From positions 26,369,555-26,433,554 of the forward strand of contig OY756963.1 of assembly GCA_963580455.1 (NCBI GenBank): 64,000 nt of DNA. Reading direction: 5' to 3'. The notes under the pieces are model-generated. The model saw only the letters and a list, made by a program, of their open reading frames with translations. It had not been told where the DNA came from and searched no databases. Positions 12,255 through 23,682 of this stretch are shown here, one piece after another. Source of the stretch: Euonymus europaeus (lineage: Eukaryota; Streptophyta; Magnoliopsida; Celastrales; Celastraceae). How positions within the stretch are numbered: position 1 is the stretch's first letter; each line of letters opens with the position of its first letter. Both the position numbers and the translations under genes were made by a program.

Positions 12255-13958
12255 GGGAAAAAACCAGTTTCCAGTTGAATAATTGTGAAAGATTATCATC
12301 CACACAATGCATTCACATTGCTTAGGGATGTCAACTGAGGAGGTTGGGTAGGTAGCCTTTGCTTTGCCTTGCCTATACCCTCACCCTCATAATTTACTTC
12401 TTATCATCCTCCTCCTCATATCCTTACGAGTACACAAAAATTACACCCTATCCCTCTTGATATTGGTCATACCCTCAATATTGAGAACAAATTGACCCCA
12501 AAAAAAATTACACCATATTCCTCCGAATATTGGTTATAGCCTCAATATATATTGAGAACAATTTGACCCTCTTCCACACGTCATACCACCATATATGTTA
12601 AAACATATTTATAAAATTGTAGATAAATTGCGAATAAACAGCGCCGAACAGTTATCCATTTATTAAGTCCAAATCTCCGATCACCATTTTTTAGTAAGTT
12701 AAGAAGGTTAATTTATCTTTTTAAGTGGGAATTGACATTGGACTATAACTTAAGTAGTTAACACTTAACTGTGTATCGGAGTTTATTATAAATAATACTG
12801 ATTTATTTATGGTAATTCAAGTGCCATTTTTTTAATTATAATTTTTTCAATATAATTTTTTCAAACCGTCACCCCTCGTGGGTATGCAAATTAATTACTG
12901 CCTTCATCCTCACTGGCCTTCACTAATTTACTCTCATCCTACCCTAAAAATTGCGGGTAGGGTTTACTGGTATCCTCCGGGTGGGTGAGGGTAGAATTGA
13001 CATCAACAACATTGCTTGGCTTAAAAATAAGATTCAACATCATAATCCTCTAATCATTTCATTAAGCTTGAATTATTCTTTAAACGTTACCTTTTGAGGC
13101 AAGACATTGACATGCTCATGTGTGCATTCTGGCAAGTCACAGACTTATTACAACAGTTGTAGTATAAAATTTTCTCTTATTTTACATTAAAATATATTTG
13201 ATGCACAAGCAGGGGGAACAATAAGGTTTGACCAAATTGTGTGGGCCTAGAAAATATGGACAATACGGCAAACTTTATTAATAGTGGCAAAGGAAGGTAG
13301 GGGTATAACTGTAAATGCAAAGAAAAGGGTAAAAATGTAATTTACGACGAAATCTGAGAGACAGAGATAAGTACGCCAGTCTGCTCTCCTTGCAAATGCC
13401 AACTTGCATCGCTTCTCCACAACAGCAGCAGTCAATTTAAAAGGTTAAAATAAAAAAGTGAAAAGTAAAAAGGGTAAAAAAGGGCCGAGGCACCCAAAGC
13501 CAAAGGAGGAAGTCGAACACGGTGAAGCTGCTTCTGGTTCGCTAGTTTCAGCCAAAGGCAGAAAGTCAACTTTTATCCATTAATAATTAACGTTAAGACA
13601 TCCAAATTTGGTGTTGATGAACTGCATTGAATAGCAGTAATAAAAGACCAACAAGCTATATTATGTTTTTATATTATTTTATTGGTTGGGTGTGCTGAAC
13701 TATTTCAGTACTGGTCAAAATGCTGGGTCTGATAAAGTGATGGGGACACTGCACTTTTGCTCCACAGCTGCTATAAGATCAGTCATTCAGTCCATTGGTT
13801 GCCAAGTATTGGTCTTAGAAAAATGTACCAGCTTGTCCTGGTTCTGGACTTGGGCCACCCATTAACAAACTCATGAAGCCTAGTTACCATCCTCTGTAAT
13901 TTTTTATTTATTTATAACCATCCTCTGTAATTGATGCACATATAGACTCACAATTGCA

Positions 13959-14201
13959 AGAACCAAGCTGGGATAGCCTAGCTGGTTAGGTTATTGGTTT
14001 CAGCCAAAGGCATGAATATGTGGAATTTCCGTGGTTCAATTTCAGTGGGATCTATCCCGGTTTGATTTCAAGTTGAGTTTTAGTCCAATTTATATGTCAA
14101 TAAGTTATGCGTCGCCCATTTGACCCAAGTTTAGACCTATTTGACTATTTAAATCAAAAAAATTCGATTATATTATTCTCGATTACAAAAAAAAAAAAAA
14201 A
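13959..14201 (+). mobile_element. tRNA-derived SINE
   Basis: An internal pol III promoter is visible: an A-box-like TAGCCTAGCTGGTTAGG at the 5' end and a B-box-like GTGGTTCAATTTC about 50 bases later. The element ends in a poly(A) run (about 14187-14202). It is flanked by near-perfect 13-bp target duplications (ACTCACAATTGCA at 13946-13958, ACTCACAAGTGCA at 14202-14214). Copy B near 33661 carries a single uninterrupted ACTCACAAGTGCA, that is, the empty site. Confidence 0.85.
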
Positions 14202-14487
14202 ACTCACAAGTGCATGTAAAAATAAGTTCAAAAAAGCAACTCAATAGCAAAATTGTTCTACCATTTCATGTTGTATTACCTCCATTAGAAGTTAGATGGG
14301 GTCAGTTGTACCTAAATTTTTAATCCAATGAGCATCACTACTCAAATGCATACTAACAAGTCTTAGTTGTTCTTCCTTTGACATGTATTCAATTTGTCTT
14401 TTGGACAACCTAAGGAATCTATTGAATCATTTAATTATTCATTAGAAGAAAAAAAACTGTATAGAAGACAGACAAAATCAGAAACAT

Positions 14488-14504
14488 TTGAGGAACCGAC
14501 CCTT
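14488..14504. repeat. LINE target-site duplication, 3' side of element
   Basis: TTGAGGAACCGACCCTT, identical over 17 bases to 21267-21283. It lies next to the T run that is the LINE poly(A) tail seen on the plus strand. Confidence 0.93.
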
Positions 14505-14544
14505 TTTTTTTTTTTTTTTTGTATAGCAAGAAAGAACAGCAAAA

Positions 14545-17500
14545 TTACAAACCATGAGACTCCAACCCAAATCTATGATCGGGTGGATCAAAACCACTGT
14601 GAAGCCAATCCTGAAAATCAGAGAAAAAAAAACTGGGAATGCTACCATAGAGTCCCAAGGTAGCGGCCCATTTGGCAAACTGATCTGCCCAAGCATTCTC
14701 ATACCTGTTAATCTTCGAAATTTCCCAAGTTGTGAAACTATCCATCTTCAACCAAATCTCCTCAATCACATTCTCAATAGACCGCGATGAAATCAACTCT
14801 GAATGCTGAACCGCATTAACAATAAGTAAAGCATCACCTTCAAATTGAACATCCCCAAATTGAAGCTCCAAACATTTATTCACACCTAATTGAAGCGCCA
14901 GAGCTTCACCCACCAAAGGATCCATATGATGATTGCAAGAAACTACTCCAAACAACACTGCACCAGAAGCATCACGTGCAATAGCAACAAAAGCACAATA
15001 ATTTTGACTCATGGCAGTATCAAAGTTAACTTTAATCCGATTAAAGTATGGGGGAGACCAAACCTGTTGCCCTAAAGATTGCGAAAATGAAGGAAGTCTC
15101 CAGGCTTGACAATGCTTCATATGTACCATCGTCACACGAGAAATCAAATGAGCATCGGTAATTCTTTGGCCACCATGAAAAAGACTGTTTCTATAACACC
15201 AAATTTGATCAAACGCCACTATAGCCAAAAGCTGAAATTCATGACAGTCTAAATGAGGAATACCTATACTTGAGGGATTTAATAAGACTTTGACCCACTC
15301 CAAAGCATTAACAATTCCAGACTGCCGCAAATTGAGTTGCCACCGAGACTGATGCCACAACATTTGAAAAATATTACAATCTAAGATGAGATGCTCCAAA
15401 GATTCAATCCCATCACCACAAATAGGACACAATTGTTGCTCTTGAGAGAGGTGCAGCACATGTGACAACCGAGCTTTAGTTGGAAAAAGATCCCAAATCA
15501 TTTTCCACATCAATAGTTGGAAGCGAGCATGAACCTTCACCTTCCAAATCTTCTTCCACCACTCAATATTCAGTGAAAAATTAGCATTTATATTCAGCCT
15601 GTGATAAGCCAGCTTTACCGAAAAAACTCCAGTTCGATCAAATTGCCAAATCCATCTATCGTCCCCCCCCCACATTTGAAATCTGAATTTTCAGAACATT
15701 AACCACTGTTTCTTGATAAAAAAGATTACGCAACATAGGAATATTCCACCGACGGGGGTTATGAAGTATTAGAGAACATACTGCAGCATCCTCCATTGGT
15801 GGAACCATACATGGAAGAGCTGTAGGTCGAAAACCAGCTTGATCAGGAATCCATGGATCCCCCCATATTCGAGTATTGGACCCAGATTTTACTAGTCTAC
15901 AGAGACCATCACCAACTACATCTCTAGCAGACATCAAGTGTTTCCATATCCACGAATCAGCTCCTAGCACATTAGAAGACATAAAATTTCCTCCTCTAGG
16001 ATTTACATACTTACCAAGCAGTTGAGTTGAGCACATTGAAGAGACACCATTAATCAAGCGCCAACTAAATTTAGCCAATAAGGCCGAATTCATATGCATT
16101 GTATATCTAAATCCCAATCCACCTTGAGCTTTTGGGGTACACATTGAACTCCAGCTCTTCAAATATAGATGTCTACCTCCACGCTGGAACCCCCACCAAA
16201 AGTCCCTCATAATTCCGTCTAAAGAGCGACATACATAGTTGGGCAACCTACAAATCGACATAGCATAAGACGATAATGATGAGAGAACTGATTTGATAAA
16301 CATACCACGAGTCGCTTGAGACAACAACTTAGCTCGCCAACCAGAGAGTCTACCAAGTAAACGATCTCGCATAGAATCATACCACCATCTCCGATCTAAA
16401 AAATCTGCAATCGGCATGCCTAAATAAACAGCTCTAGGCGGAGAGACTCTATACCCCAAAATTGCGGAAATAGATTGCTTCAACCCATCATCAGCATTTC
16501 GACTAAAGAACATGACTGACTTGTCTGAATGTATCTTTTGACCAGACCATGAGCAATATTTATCAAGACACCTTAGAATATTAGAAGCCTCTGCCACATT
16601 TGCCCTAGCAAAGATTATTGAATCATCAGCATATAAAAGATGAGAAACATGATTATTTTGCCTACTTATCTTGATACCATGAATTCTTCCCAGAGCCTCC
16701 TCTTTGAACAATAACCGAGATAGAATTTCAGCTGCCATGATAAATAAAAATGGAGATAATGGGTCTCCTTGTCGTAATCCTCGACCTGCAGTAAACCACC
16801 CAATCGGGCCTCCATTTAGAAGAAAGGAAAATGAAGTGGTAGATATACATTGGTAAATAAGCTGGACATTGCTTTCTGAGAACCCCATTCTCCTCATAAT
16901 AGTCATCAAGAAACCCCACTCCATCCTATCATAAGCTTTAGCCATATCCAACTTTAAAGCCATTAAGCTCCCATTACCACGTTTCTGCTTCATCGTGTGA
17001 AATAATTCATGAGCTAATATCACATTTTCTTGAATGAGACGACCAGGCATAAACCCAGCTTGATTTGGGCCAATGAAACCAGCTAGAACACATTTCAACC
17101 TATCCGCCAGAATCTTAGATATAACCCTATAAATAACATTACAAAGACTTATAGGCCGCAACTGGCCCACATTTGAAGCACCTGCCATTTTTGGAATAAG
17201 CACAATATTAGTATGATTTAATTGTCTCAGCATATGCCCCTCTCTGAAAAAATCTTGCACAGTAGCGATGACATCCATCTTCACAATATGCCAGTAAGTT
17301 TTATAGAACAAACTAGTCATGTCATCCGGACCAGGAGCTTTAGAAGAGTCTATAGAGCGAATAGCATCATGAATGTCTTCCTCCGAAGGAATTGCACCAA
17401 ACTGCATATTTTGATCGTAATCAACAATCTGGGAAATAAGACCGTCAAAACTATCATCCACCAAGACACCTTGAGACTCAAAAAGAGAAGAGAAATGATT

Positions 17501-18688
17501 AACCAAAAATCTGCCAATCTGATCGCGGTCCGTCAGCCAAGCACCGGAAGCATCCTTGAGGCGAGTAATACTATTTGACTTCCTTTGTAACAAGGCTGAA
17601 ACATGATAAAATCTCGTATTCAGATCGGTAGAAGTAAGCACTCTCTCTCGTGACTTTTGCTGCCATAAAACCTCCTCACGCTGCAATTGCTCATTCAGCT
17701 CACTTTGAAGGCGGCATTCATGAAGCCTATTAACCTCTGATCCCACTTGCACTTGCACCTCACACAACTCAGAATGAAGACCCCCAATTATCTCCCGAAT
17801 AATACCAAACTCTGATATATTCCACCTCCTCAAAGTTTTTTTCACTGAACCCAACTTATGACATAGCCGAAAAGCAGGAGAACCTCGCACACTAGTCTGC
17901 CAGGATTCAGCAATCAAACGATGACTACTCTCCTCCCGAACCCAAAAGCTTTCAAACATGAACGATCTCCTAACTGGAGTACTCGATTTACAAGGATTAA
18001 CCAATAGAGGGTGATGGTCGGAGGACGTCGCAGGAACATGAAGAACCTCAAAATCTTCAAAAATTGAGCACCATTCCGGGGTAGCAAGAGCTCTGTCTAG
18101 CCGTTCCTGAATATTAAACCCACCACGACGACCATTATTCCAAGTAAATGGCTTGCCCACAAAACCCAAATCCACCAGTCCTGCATTATCCACGAAGGAT
18201 CTAAAAGGCTCATTTCTAGCCATATTAAAGTCTCGACCCCCTATTTTATCATTTGGACTAAGAAGCGAATTAAAGTCTCCCATTAATAAAGCTGGTCCAG
18301 AAAAATCATTCAGCAAAAGAGACAATTGATTCCACAATTGGGGTTGATCACTTGCCCTAGGATGACCATAAACAAAAACCACCATCCAGGACTGAGAAAT
18401 ACCACTTGAAGAAACCAAACCAGCAATAAAGTTTTGATTCACAGAAAGAACAGAAAAAGATACATTCGAATTTCAAGCCAAAAACAAGCCCCCACGTCTG
18501 CCAATAGGAGGAGCTGAAACCGAAAACTGAAAACCCATAGAATCCAACCTTGAGCGAATAAGCTGACAATCCACTAATGTTTCAGATAAAAAAATAAAAC
18601 TAGGATGATAGCGCCTAACATAAGCTCTAATGGAATTAAAAGTCGCGGGTCGAGCAGCACCCCGACAATTCCAGGCAAGAAGCTTCAT
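14545..18688 (-). pseudogene. LINE ORF2: endonuclease, reverse transcriptase, RNase H (two lesions)
   Basis: About 1380 codons with all L1 ORF2 domains in order. The N-terminal apurinic-type endonuclease shows WNCRG, LSETL, MGDFNSLL and SSDHHPLL. The reverse transcriptase shows LRPISLCNVIYR, KLDMAKAYDRM, GLRQGDPLSPFLF and the catalytic YADD. A zf-RVT zinc-binding motif reads CPICGDGIESLEHLILDC. The RNase H domain carries its acidic residues in NFDTA, GEALAL, EGDALL and WADQFAKWA. Two breaks are seen: an in-frame TGA at 18475-18473 directly after GGLFLA, where this family usually has Trp, and a +1 shift in the C run at 15663-15671 (G run on the coding strand). The protein would nick DNA and prime reverse transcription at the target; this copy cannot make it whole. 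Confidence 0.95.
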
Positions 18689-20952
18689 AAATTACCAAGG
18701 GGCTGTGCCCCGCTTTGATCCTCATCAAAAGCTCCATCTGAGCCCTTCTCTTCCACTGTATCAATTTTCCCACACTTGCTCTGTTCCGGTTCTATAATGA
18801 CATCTGACTGAACCTCACTTTCTTTCGTAGCAGCATGACAATCAATATACGGTCTAAACCGGCGAGTAATATTCTGATGTACTCCACTGCTTTTACGAAT
18901 GGGGCCGTGGGAGACAAGAGCTTTTTCTTTTGAAGTTTGGTCCTGCATGACAAACCCACTGCTAGTAACTCGGAGCCCATCTCTTAGAGCCACTTTCTTA
19001 CACTCGGTTACCGGCCCATTAGCCATTTTATTAGTTGGAGGCCCACCTTCATTATAAACTTGGTCCAATTGCTGCAAAATGGACCCCACCCAAAATTGGA
19101 CTCCACCTTTATCATTAATGTCCTCAGTAACTACACCAGATGGCACAATATCAGAGCGTCTAGGAACAGATGACTCACCCACTTCCCTTCGTGTTTGTTG
19201 AATCACGTAGCCCATAATAACTTCTTTCGTTGACAATGGTTGTGGCTGCATTAAATAGGATGGGCCCTGTAGAAGAGATCTCTCACCCAAATTTAAATTT
19301 TCTGCACCAGGTGCCATCACTTCTCTCCCTTTACTTCTGTCAGACATCACTAAATCTTGGGAAACTCGTCCTTGATCACCGCGCGGAAAATTCCGATCAC
19401 CGGAAGTGTTACCAATATCAACAATTGGGCTTTGACGATCAGGACCCTCTCCTCCCTCTCGCGATGCTAGATGCACACCTTCTCTTGTTAGCGGCTCCGC
19501 CTTACCAATCCCTGCATCAGACCTTCCCACTGGCTTTCTAACACCACCCACCACAAGACTGCGAGCATAGCCCAGCGAAGCTCTCATACCCGCTACGTAT
19601 TTATCTCGAGGATATCGAGATACTGGCCAGGAACACTCCGCCTCCATATGAGTAAATCGGCCACATTGGTAACAGAAATATTGCAAACGCTCATACTTCA
19701 ATGATACCCAAATAGATTCCCTTGTAGGAAGAGATTGGAAAAACCCTGGAATTAATGAAGTATTTTCATGTATATTAACCCGAACCCGGAGATAAGGTCT
19801 ATTAATCACCCCCCTCACATGTTCATCTTCCACCTTAAGAACTTCCCCCATCCGTTGCCCAATTTTGCGGACATTCTGAACCGATGAGAGGCTCACTGGT
19901 AAGTCATGAATTTGAATCCAAAATTGAACATATTCCAGCTTTAACTCTGCTAGAGTGACATCAAGTTCCCTTCGACGCATAACTAGAGGAAAACCCTTTA
20001 CATTCCAAGGGCTTTGTTGCAGAGGTTTCATCACATCATTCTTGTTCTCAAACGAAATCAAGAATCGATTGTGACCAGTGGCGGACCTACGTTGGGACAA
20101 GTGGGGGCGGCCGCCCCCACTTGATTTTTTTTTTAATTTTTTTTATATACTTAAGTTATACCCACCATACTTGATATGCACAAGAATGATGAATTTACAA
20201 GTGTTAATGAGATTACTGATCTTGCAGAGAAAATGGTTGCAACAAGAAACAATTTTGTTTATCCGCTTGTGTATAGACTTATAACACTAGCGTTAACTTT
20301 ACCTGTTGCAACTGCAACTGTGGAGATAGTATTTTCAGCTATGCAGATTGTGAAGAAGCGATTACGGAATCAAATGGGAGATGAATGACTCAATGATTGT
20401 TTAGTTACATACATCGAGAAAGAAGTGTTTGCTCAAATTTCTAATGAAGTTATTATACAATATTACCAAAATATGAAAACTCATAGATTGCAATTGTAAC
20501 CGTTGAACAATTTTTATATATAATTTTCAATTACTTAATTAGTTAGATTTTATTGATTAATATTTGTAATTGAGTTATACTTTGATCTTGTGCTTGAATT
20601 TAAACCCCAAAAAAAATTTCGGGAAGCTGCCCCGAACCCCGCCCCCACCTTAATCTAGAAGCTGGGTCCGCCCCTGATTGTGACAAATGTCAGAAATAGT
20701 GAAGCAATTAATAAAAGGCCATGCACGTCTCAACTCCACCCGAACCTCCTCCTTCTTGAAGACTTTAACCGATGCAATTTTGACAACAAGAGACAAATCT
20801 GAATCTTCAACCTCCGAGACTGACAGAGGTTCCAAGTCCAATTCATCTTCAACATTCTGACCGGTATCTTTCCATGTCAAAGCAGCAGTTCTGACCATCA
20901 GTGTATCCATAGACATCTCACTTTCTTCTCCTTGCTTTCCGCTGAAATCCAT
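18685..20952 (-). pseudogene. LINE ORF1: DUF4283 and CCHC zinc knuckle, split by a hAT insertion
   Basis: ORF1 starts at the ATG at 20952 (MDFSGKQGEE) and ends in the TGA at 18685-18687, overlapping the ORF2 start. The two parts, 20952-20677 and 20067-18685, are in the same frame and total 552 codons plus stop. A DUF4283 region covers the first third (FLISFENKNDVMKPL, GFPLVMRR). A CCHC knuckle reads CYQCGRFTHMEAEC (CX2CX4HX4C). The low-complexity C-terminal half is poorly conserved in this family. Plant L1 ORF1 proteins bind RNA as the nucleocapsid-like partner of ORF2. The only break I see is the hAT element at 20076-20676. Confidence 0.92.
20076..20676. mobile_element. hAT-family deletion derivative nested in LINE ORF1
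   Basis: 601 bp with terminal inverted repeats CAGTGGCGGACC and, at the other end in reverse complement, CAGGGGCGGACC. It is flanked by perfect 8-bp duplications ATTGTGAC (20068-20075 and 20677-20684), the size expected for hAT. Inside, on the plus strand at about 20176-20387, is a remnant of the hAT transposase C-terminal dimerisation domain (LTLPVATATVE, VKKRLRNQMGDE), interrupted by a stop after GDE with recognisable homology continuing (LVTYIEKEVF). It encodes no complete transposase, so it must have moved in trans. Confidence 0.93.
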
Positions 20953-21266
20953 ACTACTCCACTCAGCAATTACACTAAGCCGAACTAGAACAAGCTCCTT
21001 AAGATAAATAGAGATCTGAGTTTTGAGATGACAATCGCACTATAGCAATCGCTCTATAGCAATCGCTCTTAGAAAACTCTCCACCAAATGTATGGACATG
21101 ATTATTTCATTTATGGTTTGATTATGGTAACCCTCACTCTAAGCTAAGCCCTATAGCAGCCCACAATTCCACCACCTACATCTCTAGACATGTGGCACTC
21201 CCTGGAAAGATGACACCTCCGCAATTGACAAAACCTTGCGTGGGCTTCCAGTCGTTTATTTGCAGA

Positions 21267-21283
21267 TTGAGGAACCGACCCTT
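21267..21283. repeat. LINE target-site duplication, 5' side of element
   Basis: TTGAGGAACCGACCCTT, the second perfect copy of the 17-bp duplication. Copy B has the corresponding single site at about 33945-33961 with two differences (GTGAGGAATCGACCCTT). Confidence 0.93.
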
Positions 21284-21286
21284 ACA

Positions 21287-21990
21287 CACAAAGGTGAAGT
21301 TAGGAAAATTTTCCGTTCTCGGCTACCAAAATCGAAAACACAATTGAATAACGGGATCCGGGGGCGCTTCCCTTGTGATTTTTTTTTATATTGTTAACAT
21401 AGAACAAAAACAATCACTAATAATTATTTCAACCAATACAATTTTACATATTTATTTATTATAATTATTCTCTAAGCTAATCTACATGATTCAATCCTAG
21501 TAACCCACTTAAAAATTTATCAGATAAAAAATAACATCACTCTTTTCATATAAGACTTTAATTGAACTAAGAAAAATCTCTAATAAAATAAAAAATAATT
21601 CAAATAAAACACTGCAACACATTAGTGGGGCACAATACAAAAGATATTAAGTCAAGAATTACACACAAAACAATTAGTGGGTTACTTCAAAATTCAATGA
21701 TTAGATGTGACGCACCTTTTACCTATGTTCAACATTTGGGAGCATGAAAAACCTATATTGAAATTGAAAGGGGAAGATATAGAGCTTAACTCATAATTGT
21801 CTTATTCTAACTGAGAAGCTTGGACTGTCAATAAAAATTGGGCCAAATTTTTTAAATGATCTTACTTTATTGAATTGACATTGAATAATTTTAAGTTTGG
21901 ACTCAACTAAATAAACTCTTATCAAAAAATTTACGCAGGCTATAGCCCAAGTATAGCTACTCCCTTGCTTATCAAAAAAAAAAAAAAAAA
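21287..21990 (+). mobile_element. Possible retroposed insertion ending in poly(A)
   Basis: About 700 bp present in copy A but absent at the matching point of copy B (between CGACCCTTA and the ATTCAGCA-like text). It ends with AGCTACTCCCTTGCTTATC followed by an A run (21973-21990), typical of a retroposon 3' end. I could not find a target duplication or coding sequence. Confidence 0.45.
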
Positions 21991-22385
21991 CTCAGCAGAA
22001 AACAGCAATCTCTTTATTGATAACATTCGAGAAAATATTTCCTGATGAAGTAAGTATGACTACATCTAGATCCAAAAAAAAAAAAAATTTGGGGCAAATA
22101 ATATGAATATTACCACCAAAACTTTCAATCAAATAATTGAACCCCAAATGACAATAACGGGTTCAGACCAGTCTTACCAGAACCCAACTAAACAATTGCT
22201 TGCCCATTATGATATGGAGAGGGAATACAAAAAATGCAACAGAGCGATTCCTCATTTGAGAATTGGTGGCTGTTTGGTGCATCCGACAGTAGATATTCAA
22301 GGGCTGTAGATCAAAAAAAATAATTGACTAGATAAACCCAAGTAAAAAAGTATACTTCATGAAGGCGGCCTAGAAGAAATCTCAA

Positions 22386-22422
22386 CCTCTGTAAAGTGCC
22401 CTTGGGTCTTCTGTAAGCAAAC
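22386..22422 (-). pseudogene. Remnant of carrier-gene penultimate exon in copy A
   Basis: The 37 bases correspond to exon 34939-34902 of the mitochondrial carrier gene (38 bases). The acceptor TTCAG is kept. One base is missing near the start (GTTTGC against GTTGTGC), and the donor GGGTGAGA has become GGTTGAGA, so the GT is gone. The last exon is deleted in this copy. The carrier's 3' UTR lies beside it at about 22085-22307, with 2 differences over about 85 bases in its best-kept part. Confidence 0.8.
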
Positions 22423-22530
22423 CTGAACACACAAACCCCAAAAACGAGTTGATCTCTAAAGAAAAAGGAGGGAAGTTAGAAGTAAGTGATTCCACAAAGC
22501 AATTGGCAAATTTAGTACCATCTATATATA

Positions 22531-23004
22531 TTAGAAACAATGATGGACGAATCACTTTCTAAAATTAAATTTATCAATTTTGAGCAACAGTAGATGAATC
22601 TCCTTAATTAATGCAAGGAAACAACCGCAGTCTAAAGCGATTTCCTACTTATTAACTCGAGAGCAACCTTCATTTAAAAAAAAAACTGCAAGGTCTACAA
22701 AGCATTATTTATTTATTTTTATTTACAGATCTCAATTATTTTGTTGTGATTGCTGTCATTATTCCTTTACAATCGACGACACATTTTATGGTGGGGTACA
22801 TTATATATTTTGTTCGAAATTGTATTAATTTCTGCGATGTGATAGTATTAGTCATCTCCACACCAAACATATCAAAGTTTCCATAATCCCATGTCACAGC
22901 ACATACATCACAAGATTTGGAGGCAAATTCAGAATTCAAAATTCAAATTCATGAGTAATGTGTCTATTGAGATACTTTTGAGATGTTTTTTGTTGGGATA
23001 CTTA
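22531..23004. other. Intergenic, nothing identified
   Basis: AT-rich DNA between copy A and the first MITE. Short frames here have no recognisable content. Confidence 0.4.
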
Positions 23005-23567
23005 GAGTATGTTTGGTTGATGTTTTCAAAACTATTTTCTGTTTTGAAAAATCAAACGATTGCTTAAAATTCATTTGGTTAACTTGTTTTGAGTATTTAT
23101 TTTTAAAAACAGTTTTCATTTTTCAGTTTTTAAAAACTAGAAAACCAAAACAACATTTGTTGTATTGTAGGGTTTTCAAGTGGCATAATTATAATTAAGA
23201 TGAATTTTTTTTCTCTCTCTCTCTCTCCTCTCGCTCCTACGGTGACTCACCTCTCTCCACCGACATCGTCGTCCGGCCACCGGAAGGCCTTGCTCCGGTG
23301 TTGACCCAAAATCACCTTCATTTTGACCCGATTGATGAATTTGAATTTCATTTTGATAAGTTTGAGTTTCATTTGGATGAATTTTAATTTCATTTGACTA
23401 AATTTCAATTTTAATTTCATGTTTTTGAGTTTTCGAAAACATAGTCAAATATCACCAACCAAATATAATTTTTTAACAGTTTTTTTTTTCTCTAAAAAGT
23501 GTTTCTAAAAACTATACCCAAAATAGTTTTTAAAAACTAAAAAAGAAAATAATATCCAAACACACTC
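23005..23567. mobile_element. MITE with imperfect inverted ends and a GC-rich core
   Basis: The left end GAGTATGTTTGG matches the right end read in reverse (GAGTGTGTTTGG). The flanks (TTA left, TTC right) are close to the TWA target duplication of PIF/Harbinger elements. The interior has many TTTTCAAAA/TTTTAAAAAC motifs. Near the middle are a CT microsatellite (about 23212-23229) and a GC-rich block (23230-23305) unlike the rest, perhaps captured host sequence. Confidence 0.6.
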
Positions 23568-23682
23568 TTCGCATTTTCGTAACTTCTAGGCCACAACATC
23601 CGTATCGGCCCAATAAATATTGATCATAGGCAGCTCAATTTTGCTTGGTGGGCCTGCTGCTTAAACTTCAAACTCGATTAGG

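Larger units (their letters stand above)
14505..21266 (-). mobile_element. L1-type LINE, full length, nearly intact
   Basis: A minus-strand non-LTR retrotransposon bounded by perfect 17-bp target duplications. Its poly(A) tail is the T run ending at 14520. Reading 5' to 3' it has a 314-bp 5' UTR (21266-20953) with a direct repeat CTATAGCAATCGCT at 21041-21066, ORF1 (20952-18685), ORF2 (18688-14545) and a 3' UTR of only about 24 bases. Excluding the nested hAT the element is about 6.15 kb. The ORF1 stop and ORF2 start overlap as ATGA. ORF1 is open if the hAT is disregarded; ORF2 has one nonsense codon and one homopolymer frameshift. Few lesions plus a perfect target duplication indicate a fairly recent insertion. 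Confidence 0.95.
12255..22530. repeat. Segmental duplication, copy A (degraded, with nested insertions)
   Basis: This block aligns by eye in the same orientation with 29733-34990 (copy B). Matching stations include the AGTTGAATAATTGTGAAA start, the TTGGTGTTGATGA...GCATTGAATAGCAGTAATA patch (13608 and 32018), the TATTTCAGTACTGGTCAAAA patch (13703 and 32347), the ACTCAAATGCATAC patch near 14340/33800, and the 3' UTR and penultimate exon of the carrier gene (22085-22520 against 34070-34990). Copy A has gained a SINE (13959-14201), a LINE (14505-21266) and about 700 bp at 21287-21990. It has lost about 500 bp, including the carrier's last exon, near 22310. Confidence 0.85.

Noticed and set aside
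13959..14201. Functional tRNA gene
   Set aside because: Box-like motifs are present, but no cloverleaf with acceptor stem is evident, and the poly(A) end with flanking duplication marks it as a SINE.
17222..17578. Plus-strand open frame inside the LINE
   Set aside because: It is antisense to the reverse transcriptase region, with no recognisable motif; the same holds for plus-strand frames at 14394-15075 and 19230-19541.
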